A stretch of DNA of 64,000 nt from Ptychodera flava (Eukaryota > Hemichordata > Enteropneusta > Ptychoderidae), in assembly GCF_041260155.1 (NCBI RefSeq), contig NW_027248388.1, positions 244,001 through 308,000 on the forward strand, read 5' to 3'. Below, one piece after another: positions 49,165-59,825 of this stretch. The stretch's first letter is position 1. Every line of letters starts with the position of its first letter. Below the pieces are notes generated by a model that had not been told where the DNA came from, did not search any database, and saw nothing but the letters and a program-made list of their open reading frames with translations. Made by a program: the position numbers and the translations under genes.

Positions 49165-49427
49165 ATTTCCCGAACGTTGCGGTTGCAAACAAAATAGTAA
49201 CAGTAAAGGAAGGTGAAAATGCAACCTTGAAATGCGAATTAATTCCAACCCTGAAGTGAACTACCACAACTGGACGAAAGATGGCGTTGTCCTGTCTACA
49301 GAGCTTAACTACACAATCTTTGATGCCAATCGACTTCATTCTGGCTTCTACCAGTGCGTCGCTGGTAATACGTTATCCGATGGGACGACAGGGATGTCAT
49401 CCTCAATGGCCGAATTGGATGTTCAGT
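49165..49427 (+). CDS. Gene B exon 23: Ig domain, type B, pair 5, frame disrupted
   Basis: It reads FPNVAVANKIVTVKEGENAT and LKCE, then lacks one A at about 49240 (GCGAATT where siblings have GCGAAATT). The other frame gives NSNPEVNYHNWTKDG, FYQCVAGNTLSDGTTG and AELDVQC. 263 nt. Confidence 0.76.
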
Positions 49428-50081
49428 GTATGTATCAAAATATCACATCATACTGTCTATAGTCACTTTTGGCTCGTGTAATTGGATGTTTATACATTGA
49501 GTGTTTTAATTCATTCAGGATTCGGAACAAATGTAAGACAAACAAAAATGTTTACTTTCGGTATATTGCAAACACTACTTAGCAGAAAACCTTGGTCAAT
49601 GTTTAAATCCTTTTAGAATGATGTGCGGTGAAATAGTTATCGCGAAATTTTATGCTGAAGAGTAGTATACTAAATACGAATTTCGGATTTCAAATTTTTC
49701 TAAGAGATCAAAATACAATGCAAAAGTGGAATGATTCCCGCCATTGCCTATGTTATATTCAAGTCTTATGAACTATTTCATTACTTTGGCTCTTCTTTGA
49801 ATAATATTTATTCTTGCCCCTTCCAATTATGCCATAGTATTTTAACAATACAACCATTACGTGCTAAAAGGGGCTAGTATCAGTACAGTACATCAGTACA
49901 ATTTGTAACAGGATATGCAAAGTCAGTAAAGAAATTTTACTTGGTAAGCCTTTATGGCATTGTTTCGCACATGTTCTTCAGCCAACCGTTAGCTGAGACA
50001 GACTGAACGAAAGACGGACAGACAGAAGAAGAGACAGAAGAAGAGACAGACAGACAGACAGATAGACAGGCAGGCAGACAG

Positions 50082-50205
<124 letters not shown>

Positions 50206-50395
50206 GGATATATAGAAAAATAGACAGACAGACATACAGACAGACAGACAGATAGTTAGACACAGACAAACACTAATACAGACAGGTTTGCAGACGGAAA
50301 AACTCGCAAGCTTGCATAGGCACAGACTATTAGATATAAATGTATGTCTTGCAAAGGATTGATTGGTTGATACAAGGATTGCAATACATTTGCAG

Positions 50396-50659
50396 ATACA
50401 CCAGATGTAAACATAGAGAGCGAAGCATCGAAAATAAAGGAAGGAGAAACAGCGAAATTAACATGTAGAATAGAGTCAAACCCGGAGGCGACGGTCCACA
50501 ACTGGACGAAAGATGGCGTTATCGTGTCTACAGGCTTAAACCTTACGATTGGAAATGCCCGACGGCTCGATTCTGGTCTCTACGAGTGCATTGCTGTTAA
50601 TACGTTCTACGATGGAACGACAGGAGTAGCATACTATAGGACGGAACTAAGTGTTCAAT
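50396..50659 (+). CDS. Gene B exon 24: Ig domain, type A, pair 6
   Basis: A phase 1-1 exon of 264 nt. It reads TPDVNIESEASKIKEGETAK, first cysteine in LTCRIESNPEA, VHNWTKDGVIVSTGLNLTIG, second cysteine in GLYECIAVNTFYDGTTG, ending LSVQC. More diverged than the central type A copies, so this pair predates the recent amplification. The frame is intact. Confidence 0.88.
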
Positions 50660-50667
50660 GTACGTCT

Positions 50668-50677
50668 GAAAATTTAT

Positions 50678-50741
<64 letters not shown>
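50668..50741. repeat. (TA)n microsatellite beside a splice donor
   Basis: TA dinucleotides starting about 9 bp after the exon 24 donor. Confidence 0.97.
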
Positions 50742-50743
<2 letters not shown>

Positions 50744-50938
50744 TAGTATAAAGATGTCCTTGCTTGAAATTTCACTGCTCTATGATATAATCAGCGAGTT
50801 ATGTAACACGAATTACTTCAAGAGATTTGCGTTTATAATACCAAGTAATTGGAGTGCATTTAACAGCAAAAAAAAGACATACTTTTATGATCAGTGTTTG
50901 TAAATATGATGTGTCTGATGTTGACTTTCAATTTACAG

Positions 50939-51202
50939 ATTTCCCAAACGTTACTGTTGATGAGAAACTGGTGAAAATTAAGGAAGGTGGAAATGCAACC
51001 TTGAAATGTGAAATTGATTCCAACCCGGAAGTCACTTTCCATAACTGGACCAAGGATGGCGCTGTCCTGTCTACATATCTGACCCATACCATCGGGAACG
51101 TCAACCGGCTTGACTCTGGGTTGTACACGTGTATTGCTGGCAACACTTTGTACGATGGAACCACAGGAATATCAAACAGTACAGCCGAATTGAGCGTTGA
51201 AT
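50939..51202 (+). CDS. Gene B exon 25: Ig domain, type B, pair 6
   Basis: A phase 1-1 exon of 264 nt. It reads FPNVTVDEKLVKIKEGGNAT, first cysteine in LKCEIDSNPE, FHNWTKDGAVLSTYLTHTIG, second cysteine in GLYTCIAGNTLYDGTTG, ending LSVEC. The frame is intact; this is the last of the expanded Ig exons. Confidence 0.88.
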
Positions 51203-51937
51203 GTATGGATTCACATTTTACTACATCTCTGATTTACTTTTCCTTATTTATGAATATCTCAAAAGTTTCATTGATTGATTCAATAATTTCCAATCTTGGA
51301 GCAAACAAAATCGGAATTAGCCACTAGGAATAGAGTAAACGAGACAAACTACCGGTAGATTTATTTCCTGTGCAGAAAACAAAACAATGTAAAGTATTTG
51401 ATTTGTGGAGATTTGCTCAGCGTTGAAAAGCTCCAGGTGCGAGAAGACACTTACCGTATTGTTAATAAGTGGAAAATATTTGCAAAAGGCAAACGCAGGT
51501 TTTAATTATCCGACAGGCTAAGATCAACTTCACCTTCTTTGCCATGCATTGAAACAGATCTCCGAGGTATTTGTTGTTCTAAGGTGCTCCGTCGACCCGG
51601 AAGGAATGATAAAGTACAGACTTTGACACTGATATTGTGTCAAAATGATGAGAAATACCAGTTCAGTTTCATTACAATAAACCACAATGCAATGTTGAAT
51701 ACACAGGAATTTGTTATCCAATGGATTGTCAATAGATTGTTGATAACGACTTTATTATGAGTAACATTGCCCGTTTTATTAGTTAAGTAAATCGACAGCA
51801 TTTCTGCTACGACGATCAAGACTAGTCGAGAAACAGGAATAAAATAGGCAGAAACATCCGAGAGCATTTTGCTGTGAGTTCAAGAAAGTATTTCCGATTG
51901 ATAAATACATATTTCATGGGACGTTTATTGTCAACAG

Positions 51938-52243
51938 ATTTAGCTGTCACAGAAAGCCATGGACCATCCGGCGCAGTCGTAGAAGGTGTAAACAAAACCA
52001 TGATTAGGTGTACCGTGACTGACGGGGTACCTGATCCACATACCATCACGCTGTTCCACGTGAATGAAACGGTGAACCGGGTCGACAGCACTGAAAGCCC
52101 GAACGGGGTCACGAGCCACACCTTTGACCTCGGGGTCACGCAGCGCTGGCACAACGGCAGCTACTACTGTGAAACCAAAACAAGATTCGAGGACAACAGC
52201 GAGGAAAGTGAAATATCTGACGAAATATCGGTGATCGTTCACT
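51938..52243 (+). CDS. Gene B exon 26: Ig-like domain lacking the core tryptophan
   Basis: A phase 1-1 exon of 306 nt. It reads LAVTESHGPSGAVVEGVNKT, first cysteine in MIRCTVTDGVPDP, second cysteine in GSYYCETKTRFEDNSEE, ending VIVHC. Where a tryptophan is usual in strand C it has HTITLFHV. Longer than the repeated exons, and not part of the tandem array. Confidence 0.82.
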
Positions 52244-53068
52244 GTGAGTACCCCATACATCACGGTTACTCTACCCAAGAGTAAGAAAAGAGTAGTAATG
52301 CATACATAGCCTTTTTTCCGTCTTCCCACAATGTATTGCTTTTACCGTAATAAGCATCGTATACACACTCAAAGCAACAAAATTTGTGCTGTATAACGGT
52401 TAGTTATACATTAATGACAGAAATTTGCAATACCAGAAAAGGCCTCGTGTATTGTATCCATCGGCGATGAAAATAGAGGGCAGGGTTTAACTGCCATAGT
52501 ATTTTATAGGTAACATATCCTGCGTATACAACGTTGCATGAGTAACGCTTTGTATACCCTAGCGCGCACTGCATCACGGAACCGGCAAAATAACTATTGA
52601 TACGTAAGAATAGCAAGGCAAGTATCTATATCGCAAAGTAGATTATTGCACCGAGTGGTGACCAAGTGTGTTACTCATTGTAATACACGCGTTTCCAATC
52701 AGAATACATGTGATTTTACACGCCATAAAATTTGACAATCAGGCGGCCATTAGCGTCACGAACTAGATGATAACTACCCAAACACCTATACACAGATTTC
52801 CTTTTACACACTCCCCTACCAAAACTGATGTCCCTTTACAAAGATCGGAGTAGGTTACCGACGCCTAATGCAAGCTACTGGCAAACGATGTTTAAATCAA
52901 TCGGATTCACCGATACACTGCTGATGATTTGGATATCCATGACAGTAAAAATAGTGTAGGAAAAACCATATCTAGTTTTAGCATGATAGGGCACAACTAT
53001 CATTCTCTTGTTAATCGTTAAGATACAATTACACTTGCATGTCTCTGCTTGTTGTTTGCCCTTTGAAG

Positions 53069-53353
53069 ACAAACCAACCATCACAAGTACCGACGAAACC
53101 ATCTTCGTTAGGGAGGGATCACGCGCAACTCTCACCTGCACAGCAGAGGCTTACCCGGGAGCTGACATAACGTGGATGAAAGTCGGCAAAACCCTGGATG
53201 TGGGAACAGATAGCAGTACATACGTTATTCAAGCCGTCACTGAAGACAATGCCGGGGAGTACATCTGCAAAGCAGAAAATGATATTGGAACTGATCAACT
53301 TATAGTTAGAGTCAGCATAACAACACCGGTCGAGAAAGCTGCCCTTAAAGAAC
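53069..53353 (+). CDS. Gene B exon 27: membrane-proximal I-set Ig domain
   Basis: A phase 1-1 exon of 285 nt. It reads KPTITSTDETIFVREGSRAT, first cysteine in LTCTAEAYPGA, tryptophan in ITWMKVGK, second cysteine in GEYICKAENDIGTD, then a stalk TTPVEKAALKE. KAENDIG is a classic I-set ending. Corresponds to gene A Ig domain 8. Confidence 0.85.
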
Positions 53354-53399
53354 GTAAGAAAATATGGAATACTTAAGAATATTGTTGTTATTTTCAAAA

Positions 53400-53588
53400 G
53401 TATGTATGTATGTATGTATGTATGTATGTATGTATGTATGTATGTATGTATGTATGTATGTATGTATGTATGTATGTATGTATGTATGTATGTATGTATG
53501 TATGTATGTATGTATGTATGTATGTATGTATGTATGTATGTATGTATGTATGTATGTATGTATGTATGTATGTATGTATGTATGTATG
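53400..53588. repeat. (TATG)n microsatellite
   Basis: About 47 TATG tetranucleotides starting some 46 bp after the exon 27 donor. Confidence 0.98.
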
Positions 53589-53665
53589 TGGGTACGGAAG
53601 TGTGTATTTATTCAGGCTTATCTCTCTCCGTTCACTAATTTAATTTGCTTATTCACCCAACAAAG

Positions 53666-53761
53666 CACTCAACTATACCCTGGTGATACTCGCTGCAGTT
53701 CCAGTTATAATACTGTCCATAATCATCATAACTTTCCTGGTTGTAAAGGCGCTACGATCAG
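53666..53761 (+). CDS. Gene B exon 28: transmembrane helix
   Basis: A phase 1-1 exon of 96 nt. It reads LNYTLVILAAVPVIILSIII then ITFLVVKALRSG: about 24 hydrophobic residues with a short basic cytoplasmic start. The acceptor (caacaaag) is weak but in frame; the donor is gtaagtaac. Confidence 0.83.
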
Positions 53762-54167
53762 GTAAGTAACATCTGTCTCTCTGAGTTACTACGATCAGGT
53801 AAGTTATATCTTCCTCTCTAAGTTACTCACCGTTTCAGTTTTTAGGTTGCGTGCCGATGGTGGCCAAGAATAGTTTGTCCTGATGATAGACAACAAATTA
53901 TGTAGCATTATTTTAACATTCATTTGTATGCTATCAGACAAAAAATTCATACATTTTTTATAACTTCGATAAGGATCTTCCCAAAGAAGCCGTACGTGTA
54001 TAGCGACTAGAGAAAATACCTAGGCGAAGTACTACGTCTTTTAAGCCTTCTATTAGAAATGGTTTTCCATAGGTTTGGGGCAGTGCTAGTATCGACCTTC
54101 AACTGTGCTGTAATTTACAAATGACATTTTCATATTCAATTTGTTTCCGTATTTTCTTTTCCCGCAG

Positions 54168-54186
54168 GGAAATTACATGTCAAACA
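54168..54186 (+). CDS. Gene B exon 29: 19-nt cytoplasmic microexon
   Basis: Between a good acceptor (tttcccgcag) and a good donor (gtaagtaa) lie 19 bases reading GKLHVK plus two bases of a glutamine codon. If the donor is not used, CAG is followed at once by TAA, giving a tail that ends KLHVKQ. Confidence 0.65.
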
Positions 54187-54253
54187 GTAAGTAAAGAACA
54201 TCCAGTTTAAATGTGATAGTTCCCTATTCAATTATACTGAAATATTCAGTTTA

Positions 54254-54605
54254 AGGTAGATCGCACCTCGAAAGTGAAATACTTCAACTTTGCTCAAACT
54301 TTCGTTAAGGAATCTTTCAACCGTTACTTTTCAATCGACCATAAAAATAAGGGTCACCGTGCAAATTTTAGTACTAGAGTAACAAATTACTCAAGATTTA
54401 CCGATATTTGAAATTGATAATGCCAACATTCCTGTGTTATCTCTATGAAAAAAATGAGAATTGTTAAGATTATCAAAAAACACAAAAGCAAGTAATAGTT
54501 TTCTGTCACCGAGAGCTTCAAAACGACCCCCCCCCCCCACAAGTGGCAGTTCAGAAAAGAAATGCAAATGTTTGAGATTCCGAATATCTGTCCCCGAGGC
54601 GCAAT
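54254..54605 (+). repeat. Dispersed repeat, copy of the AAGGTGG family
   Basis: It starts AAGGTAGATCGCACCTCGAA and ends CCGAATATCTGTCCCCGAGG, with the internal blocks of the 19089 copy in order. It lies in the last intron of gene B. Confidence 0.7.
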
Positions 54606-54671
54606 ATGCAAATATTAGACAAGGAGAAGCTTCCACGCGTCCAGCGCATAATTTGTACATTCCTCTTACAG

Positions 54672-54753
54672 GGTGCCCTATGAAAATCACTTCTACATCC
54701 ACCCAGATGCCGGGAATACACACTTTGTTGGTACGGTTGAAATGCGCTATTAA
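54672..54753 (+). CDS. Gene B terminal coding exon: cytoplasmic tail
   Basis: After the acceptor (cctcttacag) in phase 2 the frame reads VPYENHFYIHPDAGNTHFVG then TVEMRY and TAA at 54751-54753. YENH fits the YxN pattern bound by Grb2-type SH2 domains when phosphorylated; two further tyrosines are present. There is no kinase domain, so gene B encodes a type I receptor of about 2,430 residues with a tail of roughly 40. Confidence 0.68.
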
Positions 54754-54966
54754 AAGATTTATACAGGTAAACGGAAATCAGGCAGTTTGATTCTGAACAA
54801 AGATGGCAGGCTCTGAAGACGCTACATCAATAGAACTCGCCACAAGAAACGATCGATGATGAAGCAATCACGCCCAGAGGCCTGAACGGCTGTTAACTGG
54901 CCCCTGTGTTGGCACCAGATTTGTCTTATCAAACAATTTACCCACCAGATTAAAATTCCAATGGAA

Positions 54967-55042
54967 AATAAAAAGCTATCACACTTACATAATCCAGACT
55001 TGAGCAAAGGCGATCCCAGGGACCGCAAAAATTGCCAATAAA
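54967..55042 (+). terminator. Candidate gene B polyadenylation signals
   Basis: AATAAA occurs at 54967-54972 and again at 55037-55042, 214 and 284 bp after the stop codon. Confidence 0.5.
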
Positions 55043-55059
55043 CAGCATGGATCATTTTT

Positions 55060-56752
55060 CAATAGCATTCCATTATGTTGGACCCATTAATGCTTTTGTC
55101 GGGGTCGTTTACTATTAGCTCTCGTACATACACATACACATACATTCACATACATCCATACATACATATCGGAAGGCTACCAGGAAGGGGTAAAAATAAA
55201 AGCAGCATTATGTTCTAGATGATCAAGATCACGTATGTACATCCGAGTTTGTTCTAATATGGGATTCAACTTTGTCTAATCTATATGTGCCATATAACAT
55301 AATACACCAGTCTGTCTATTTTCAACTAAAAACTAATTTTTCAACTATAAAATCGACCATTCAGGGACGGGTTAAGAAACAGGACGAGAGTTTTGAAACA
55401 AAAGTAAATGTCGGCAATTTCAGTAATTATAAATATTTCAGTAAATATTAACACTCAGATTGAATTATAAAATATAACATTACAGTAAACTTTAACACCG
55501 AGTCACATAGGATAATTGCAATGTACCTCAAAATAGCAGATAGTGTGTATATCACCTTGTATATATGAGTGATGGAGCAAGGTGTACTGCTCAGGCAGAT
55601 GTCATCGGCGAAATATTTAACAAATCATATGAAATGATTAATCTCTACCAATACGTATTAAAGGAGCACTTTTTATCAGCTACATTTCTGATCAAATTGA
55701 CTACTTGTTCACAACTTTCAAAGCAGAGCCAACTTGAAGGCCAAAATTCACACAAACGTTCATTGTGAACAACTACTAATGTGCGAGAAGCAGTGATTAG
55801 AGACTGCCGCTTTGAAGAGTCAAGTGCAGTTTACCTGAATTGCATTGGAAGGAGCAAGGATTACGAAATATCACTTCAGTAACAGCAGACTGTTGACTGT
55901 ACACATGTACAGGACATGTACACATGTAATAGTAACTTTTATTTCGCACCGAAAAATTCATATCAACCAATCTGCAATCACGCACGTGTTGCAACCTTAA
56001 TGACCATCATATTGTACATAGTTTGGACGATTATTCCTTGTCTTCCAAATAATAATTAGTTTCACTTCATTTGCTTGAGTTGTACAGCGTCTGATTATTA
56101 TTTAAGAATTAGATTCATGTCAGATTGTTGTCAGTTGTGTAAATTTTGGGAAGTTCACATTTCATAGACTCCAAAGCAGTGCACTTTTGATCGTACAAGT
56201 ATATGCAAAACATTTGACATTATTGTAGTTTTGTTTATGTACATGCGATGACTCAAACTCTGATTTTTGTATTTTGCCAATGGTTTATAGTCATTTGACA
56301 TTATTTCATAACAGTGATTTTGTACCTCGCAACATATCATAATTTATACCAATCTGCTGATTAACATGGATGGAGAATGTTACAAATATCTTATAATTTA
56401 TGGGTCTTTCTGTTTTTGATATGATTCTAAATAAATAATATTTAATATGTGTCATATATGGAATTATATGCTGTATTTTTTGAGAATGGTTTAGCAGTGT
56501 GTCATCAAATATGGTGATGACGACGACGGCGAAGACGACGACGACGATGATGACAATGATGATGATGCAATGGAAGTAGTGAGGATATATGTAATGCATC
56601 AAAGGGTCATTTGCTTCAATTCAGAAGTTTGCTTTGCATTATCAAAATTTATGATTATGATACTGATGTGCTGTTGCTGTTGATGATGAAGATTATTATA
56701 ACGATGGTAGTGATGTTGTTGATAATGGTGCTACTATTTCAGATGATGATGT

Positions 56753-56786
<34 letters not shown>

Positions 56787-56806
56787 GACGAAGATGATGA
56801 TGATGG

Positions 56807-56858
<52 letters not shown>

Positions 56859-57660
56859 AATGATGATGATGATCATGATGTTGATGTTGATGAAAATTAA
56901 AATGATAATTATGCTGATGCTGATGTTTATTTTACCCAAGGTATGGTTTGGCTGCCACAGATAGCACAAACAGCCTATCCTAAAAAATAATTGTTTCTTG
57001 TTTTTTGTTACCCATATTGTTTGTTTTGCTTTTGTCCGATTCCTTGATATTAGACCTTTATTGCAATTACAATATCAATGATATTAATCAGATGCGTGGA
57101 TTTTGTCTGCTTTGCTTGGAAAAAGAAAGAAGAAAACCATATGTTCGATTCTGTGTCTGTTAATTGCTTTGATGAAGAATGTATTTGCTGTTTCGGTACC
57201 TGTGGAGTGGTAACTTTTGTTATTATGTACGTAGATTCAAGTGCCCGTGTAAAGCTGTGGAAGAAGTGCCTTCCTGCAAGGAATTTGAATTGACCACGAT
57301 TGACAAACAAAATTCAAAGAGACGCGTGTGTTTGTTTGTACAGACATCAAAGGTCTTTCGACCTTACTGAGTCGGTAGAACACCGCGAGACCTTTTTTAT
57401 CTTTCTTGAATAGAATAAAGGGGATTATAAATTTTCAATTCCCTGGCCACAGGGAGTGTGGGAACAAAAGTGTGGAATCAAATTGTTCCCACCACCTGTA
57501 TTATTGCTCGAGGCAGATTTGTTTGTAGGCCATGCTTTTCGATTGGTCAGTAATGCTCTTGGTGTGATACGTCCATGCACTATTGAGTCAATAGGAACGT
57601 GCGTTATATACAACCAGAACTACAAATCTATGAATAATTCATTGGCGCAGACGACAGGTT
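55060..57660. other. Gene-free region right of gene B
   Basis: No gene or family-level repeat recognised apart from GAT-rich low-complexity tracts (about 56513-56562 and 56739-56893). Open frames over the GAT tracts encode only runs of methionine or isoleucine. Confidence 0.55.
56739..56893. repeat. (GAT)n microsatellite
   Basis: GAT trinucleotides with scattered changes; a related GAC/GAT tract lies at about 56513-56562. Confidence 0.95.
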
Positions 57661-57874
57661 GACAGCTGCCTTGTTTATTGTGCACATGCTGTAATGTTCA
57701 ATGTAGGCGATGTATTTTCTAAGGACGACCGGACGTTTGTGCTGAAATACCAATGTGGACCTCATATCGCATGGAGCCTACAGACTGTTTGTCGTGAACG
57801 ATATTAATTCTGACGAAGAATCAACTCGTTCAGCGGTGCAGCCCGTTAGCGACTAACGGTACGAAGGTCCTGTC

Positions 57875-58970
57875 ATGGATACACCGAGGCCAGGTACGTC
57901 GGCGGCCGACGCTGGAAGATCCGGTCGATTTGCGGAGTTGTCCCCTGCCGAGCGAGCTGGACGGGTTTGTTTCTGATAGACAAATCAAAGACATTCCTCC
58001 CGCCGAACTCGATCCGCTTGTTGGTAGGTTTCTCTGCGTTGTCCGCAAGGAAGATGGCTCCGAATATGAACCCTCATATTTACACGGCATGCTTAATAGC
58101 CTCGAAAGACATCTCCGCTGCGAGAAGTACGCATCGTTTTTAACACTGGGCGCCGAATTCTTCATGGCCCGCGAGAAACTGAAGGCGAAACAGAAAGAAC
58201 TGAGAAAACAAGGCTAAGGCAACCTCTCGAATAAAGCGGACGCATAAACCGATGGTGACATAAATCACCTATACGAAGCACAGCAACTCGGACCGTGCAC
58301 ATCACAGTTAGTTTCACATCCTTTCGCTGTACAACATGCTACATTTCGGTATGCGAGCTGTTTACGGAACATCGTTCGCTGTGTTGGGGTGATGTTCAGC
58401 TCAAACGCGATCGGGAGGACAGAGAGTTCCCTGAAATGACTGCAGAACATCAAACGAAGACGCAAACCGTTGAAAATGTAAACGCGCGATGTCCGCGCAG
58501 TGAGACCTCAAATGTACGAAAACCCTACAGATATTGGGCGCTGTTCCGTAGCGTTGTACAAGCATTACAGAGCACTGAGACCAGGAGATTTTAACAGTCC
58601 GGAAACACAATTCTATCTGGCTATAAAGGACAATTACCCGAAATCACCGACAGAGAAGACTTGGTTTAAACGTCAAGCTATGGGACCCAATACTATCGGT
58701 AACATTATGAAGAATATGTCAACTGGAAGTTGTCTGACCTCAATAAGAAACTGACCAACACCAGCGCTAGAAAATATACGCTGCAAAAGTTAACGATGAA
58801 ATGGTGCCGCCGATACACACGATGCAAAAAAGTGCACACAAGAATGTTGAGTCCGTCAACAAGTACTGAAAATTATCGGACAAACAGTTCGCTATGTCAC
58901 ACATTCTATGCGATACCAAGGGGAACCGAAATGAAGGTAATGTCGTCCAAAACGAATTCGAGTTTTTCTA
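57875..58970 (+). pseudogene. Crypton-type tyrosine recombinase relic (KIAA1958/QRICH1-like domain)
   Basis: The ATG at 57875 gives MDTPRPGTSAADAGRSGRFA, then in adjoining frames LDGFVSDRQIKDIPPAELDP, RKEDGSEYEPSYLHGMLNSL, KLKAKQKELRKQG, DINHLYEAQQLG, LCWGDVQLKRD, EHQTKTQT, MYENPTDIGRCSVALYKHYR, FNSPETQFYLAI, WFKRQAMGPNTIG, KLTNTSARKYTLQKL and AHKNVESVNKY. This order is that of the Crypton-derived recombinase domain found in KIAA1958, ZMYM2-type and QRICH1 proteins: a tyrosine recombinase with the C-terminal HKN and catalytic-tyrosine region. The frame is broken at least four times, so it is a dead DNA transposon copy, allowing for some assembly errors. No introns and no clear ends were found. 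Confidence 0.75.
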
Positions 58971-59049
58971 GCAGTAGTAATGCTGTTGTCACGTCATCAA
59001 ATTACATCAAACTACAAATGCAGGAACATAAGCACACGGAAAAGTAGAA

Positions 59050-59825
59050 ATGTCCCGAATTCTAGGTTCGACTGCGATTTTAAGCGATTGCGATATTACA
59101 GGAGAAACATTTCATGTTTCGCTGAACGTGTAGAGTGAAGGAAACCGAATGAGGAAACTACCGCGAGTATTGTATTCAGATTCAGACAGCCAGAGCAGCA
59201 AAGATAACTGAGTGTTTTTTGAAATAGAATGTATTCTGAAATTGCTTGTTCAGATATATATATGTATATACGCCATAAATGTTGAAAAAAAAACCTGGGG
59301 CATTTTTAAGTTTTGGCAGACGTTTTAAGAATTTGATGTATTTATTCAGAGACTTAAATTTGACCATTTTACCTAAACTGTACAGAAATGACATTACCAA
59401 AAAATAAATCCAACGTGTTAACTCATTTACTGTGAGCATATAAGCAATACATATAAGCATCCGTTATTTGAAATGAAGTATTCATGATTATATAATGTTT
59501 TCATCAATATTTATCAATATTATATACACAAGTTGTTCCATATATCAGCGTTAAATTTTCAAGTTTTCAACTAAAAAAAAAGAAATTACTTAAAACGTTA
59601 CAAAGGTTAAACATGTTAATATGCATGCTTATTGTACGAGTATCAATAATATAACATGGAATAAAACAAGTAATTTATAATTAAATATCACGGTGTGTTC
59701 GATTTTAATTACTTGTAAGATGAATAATTTTTTCCTGTGGAATAATACTAATTGGACTCAGGCCTCATCACACATTTATTTAGAACATAAATTGTATGTT
59801 TTGTTCCCCTTTTATCCGGTCGAAT
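59050..59825. other. AT-rich stretch between two mobile elements
   Basis: No gene or repeat recognised. Confidence 0.5.

Noticed and set aside
57456-57662. Open frame upstream of the Crypton relic
   Set aside because: No resemblance to recombinase or other families; short and without context.
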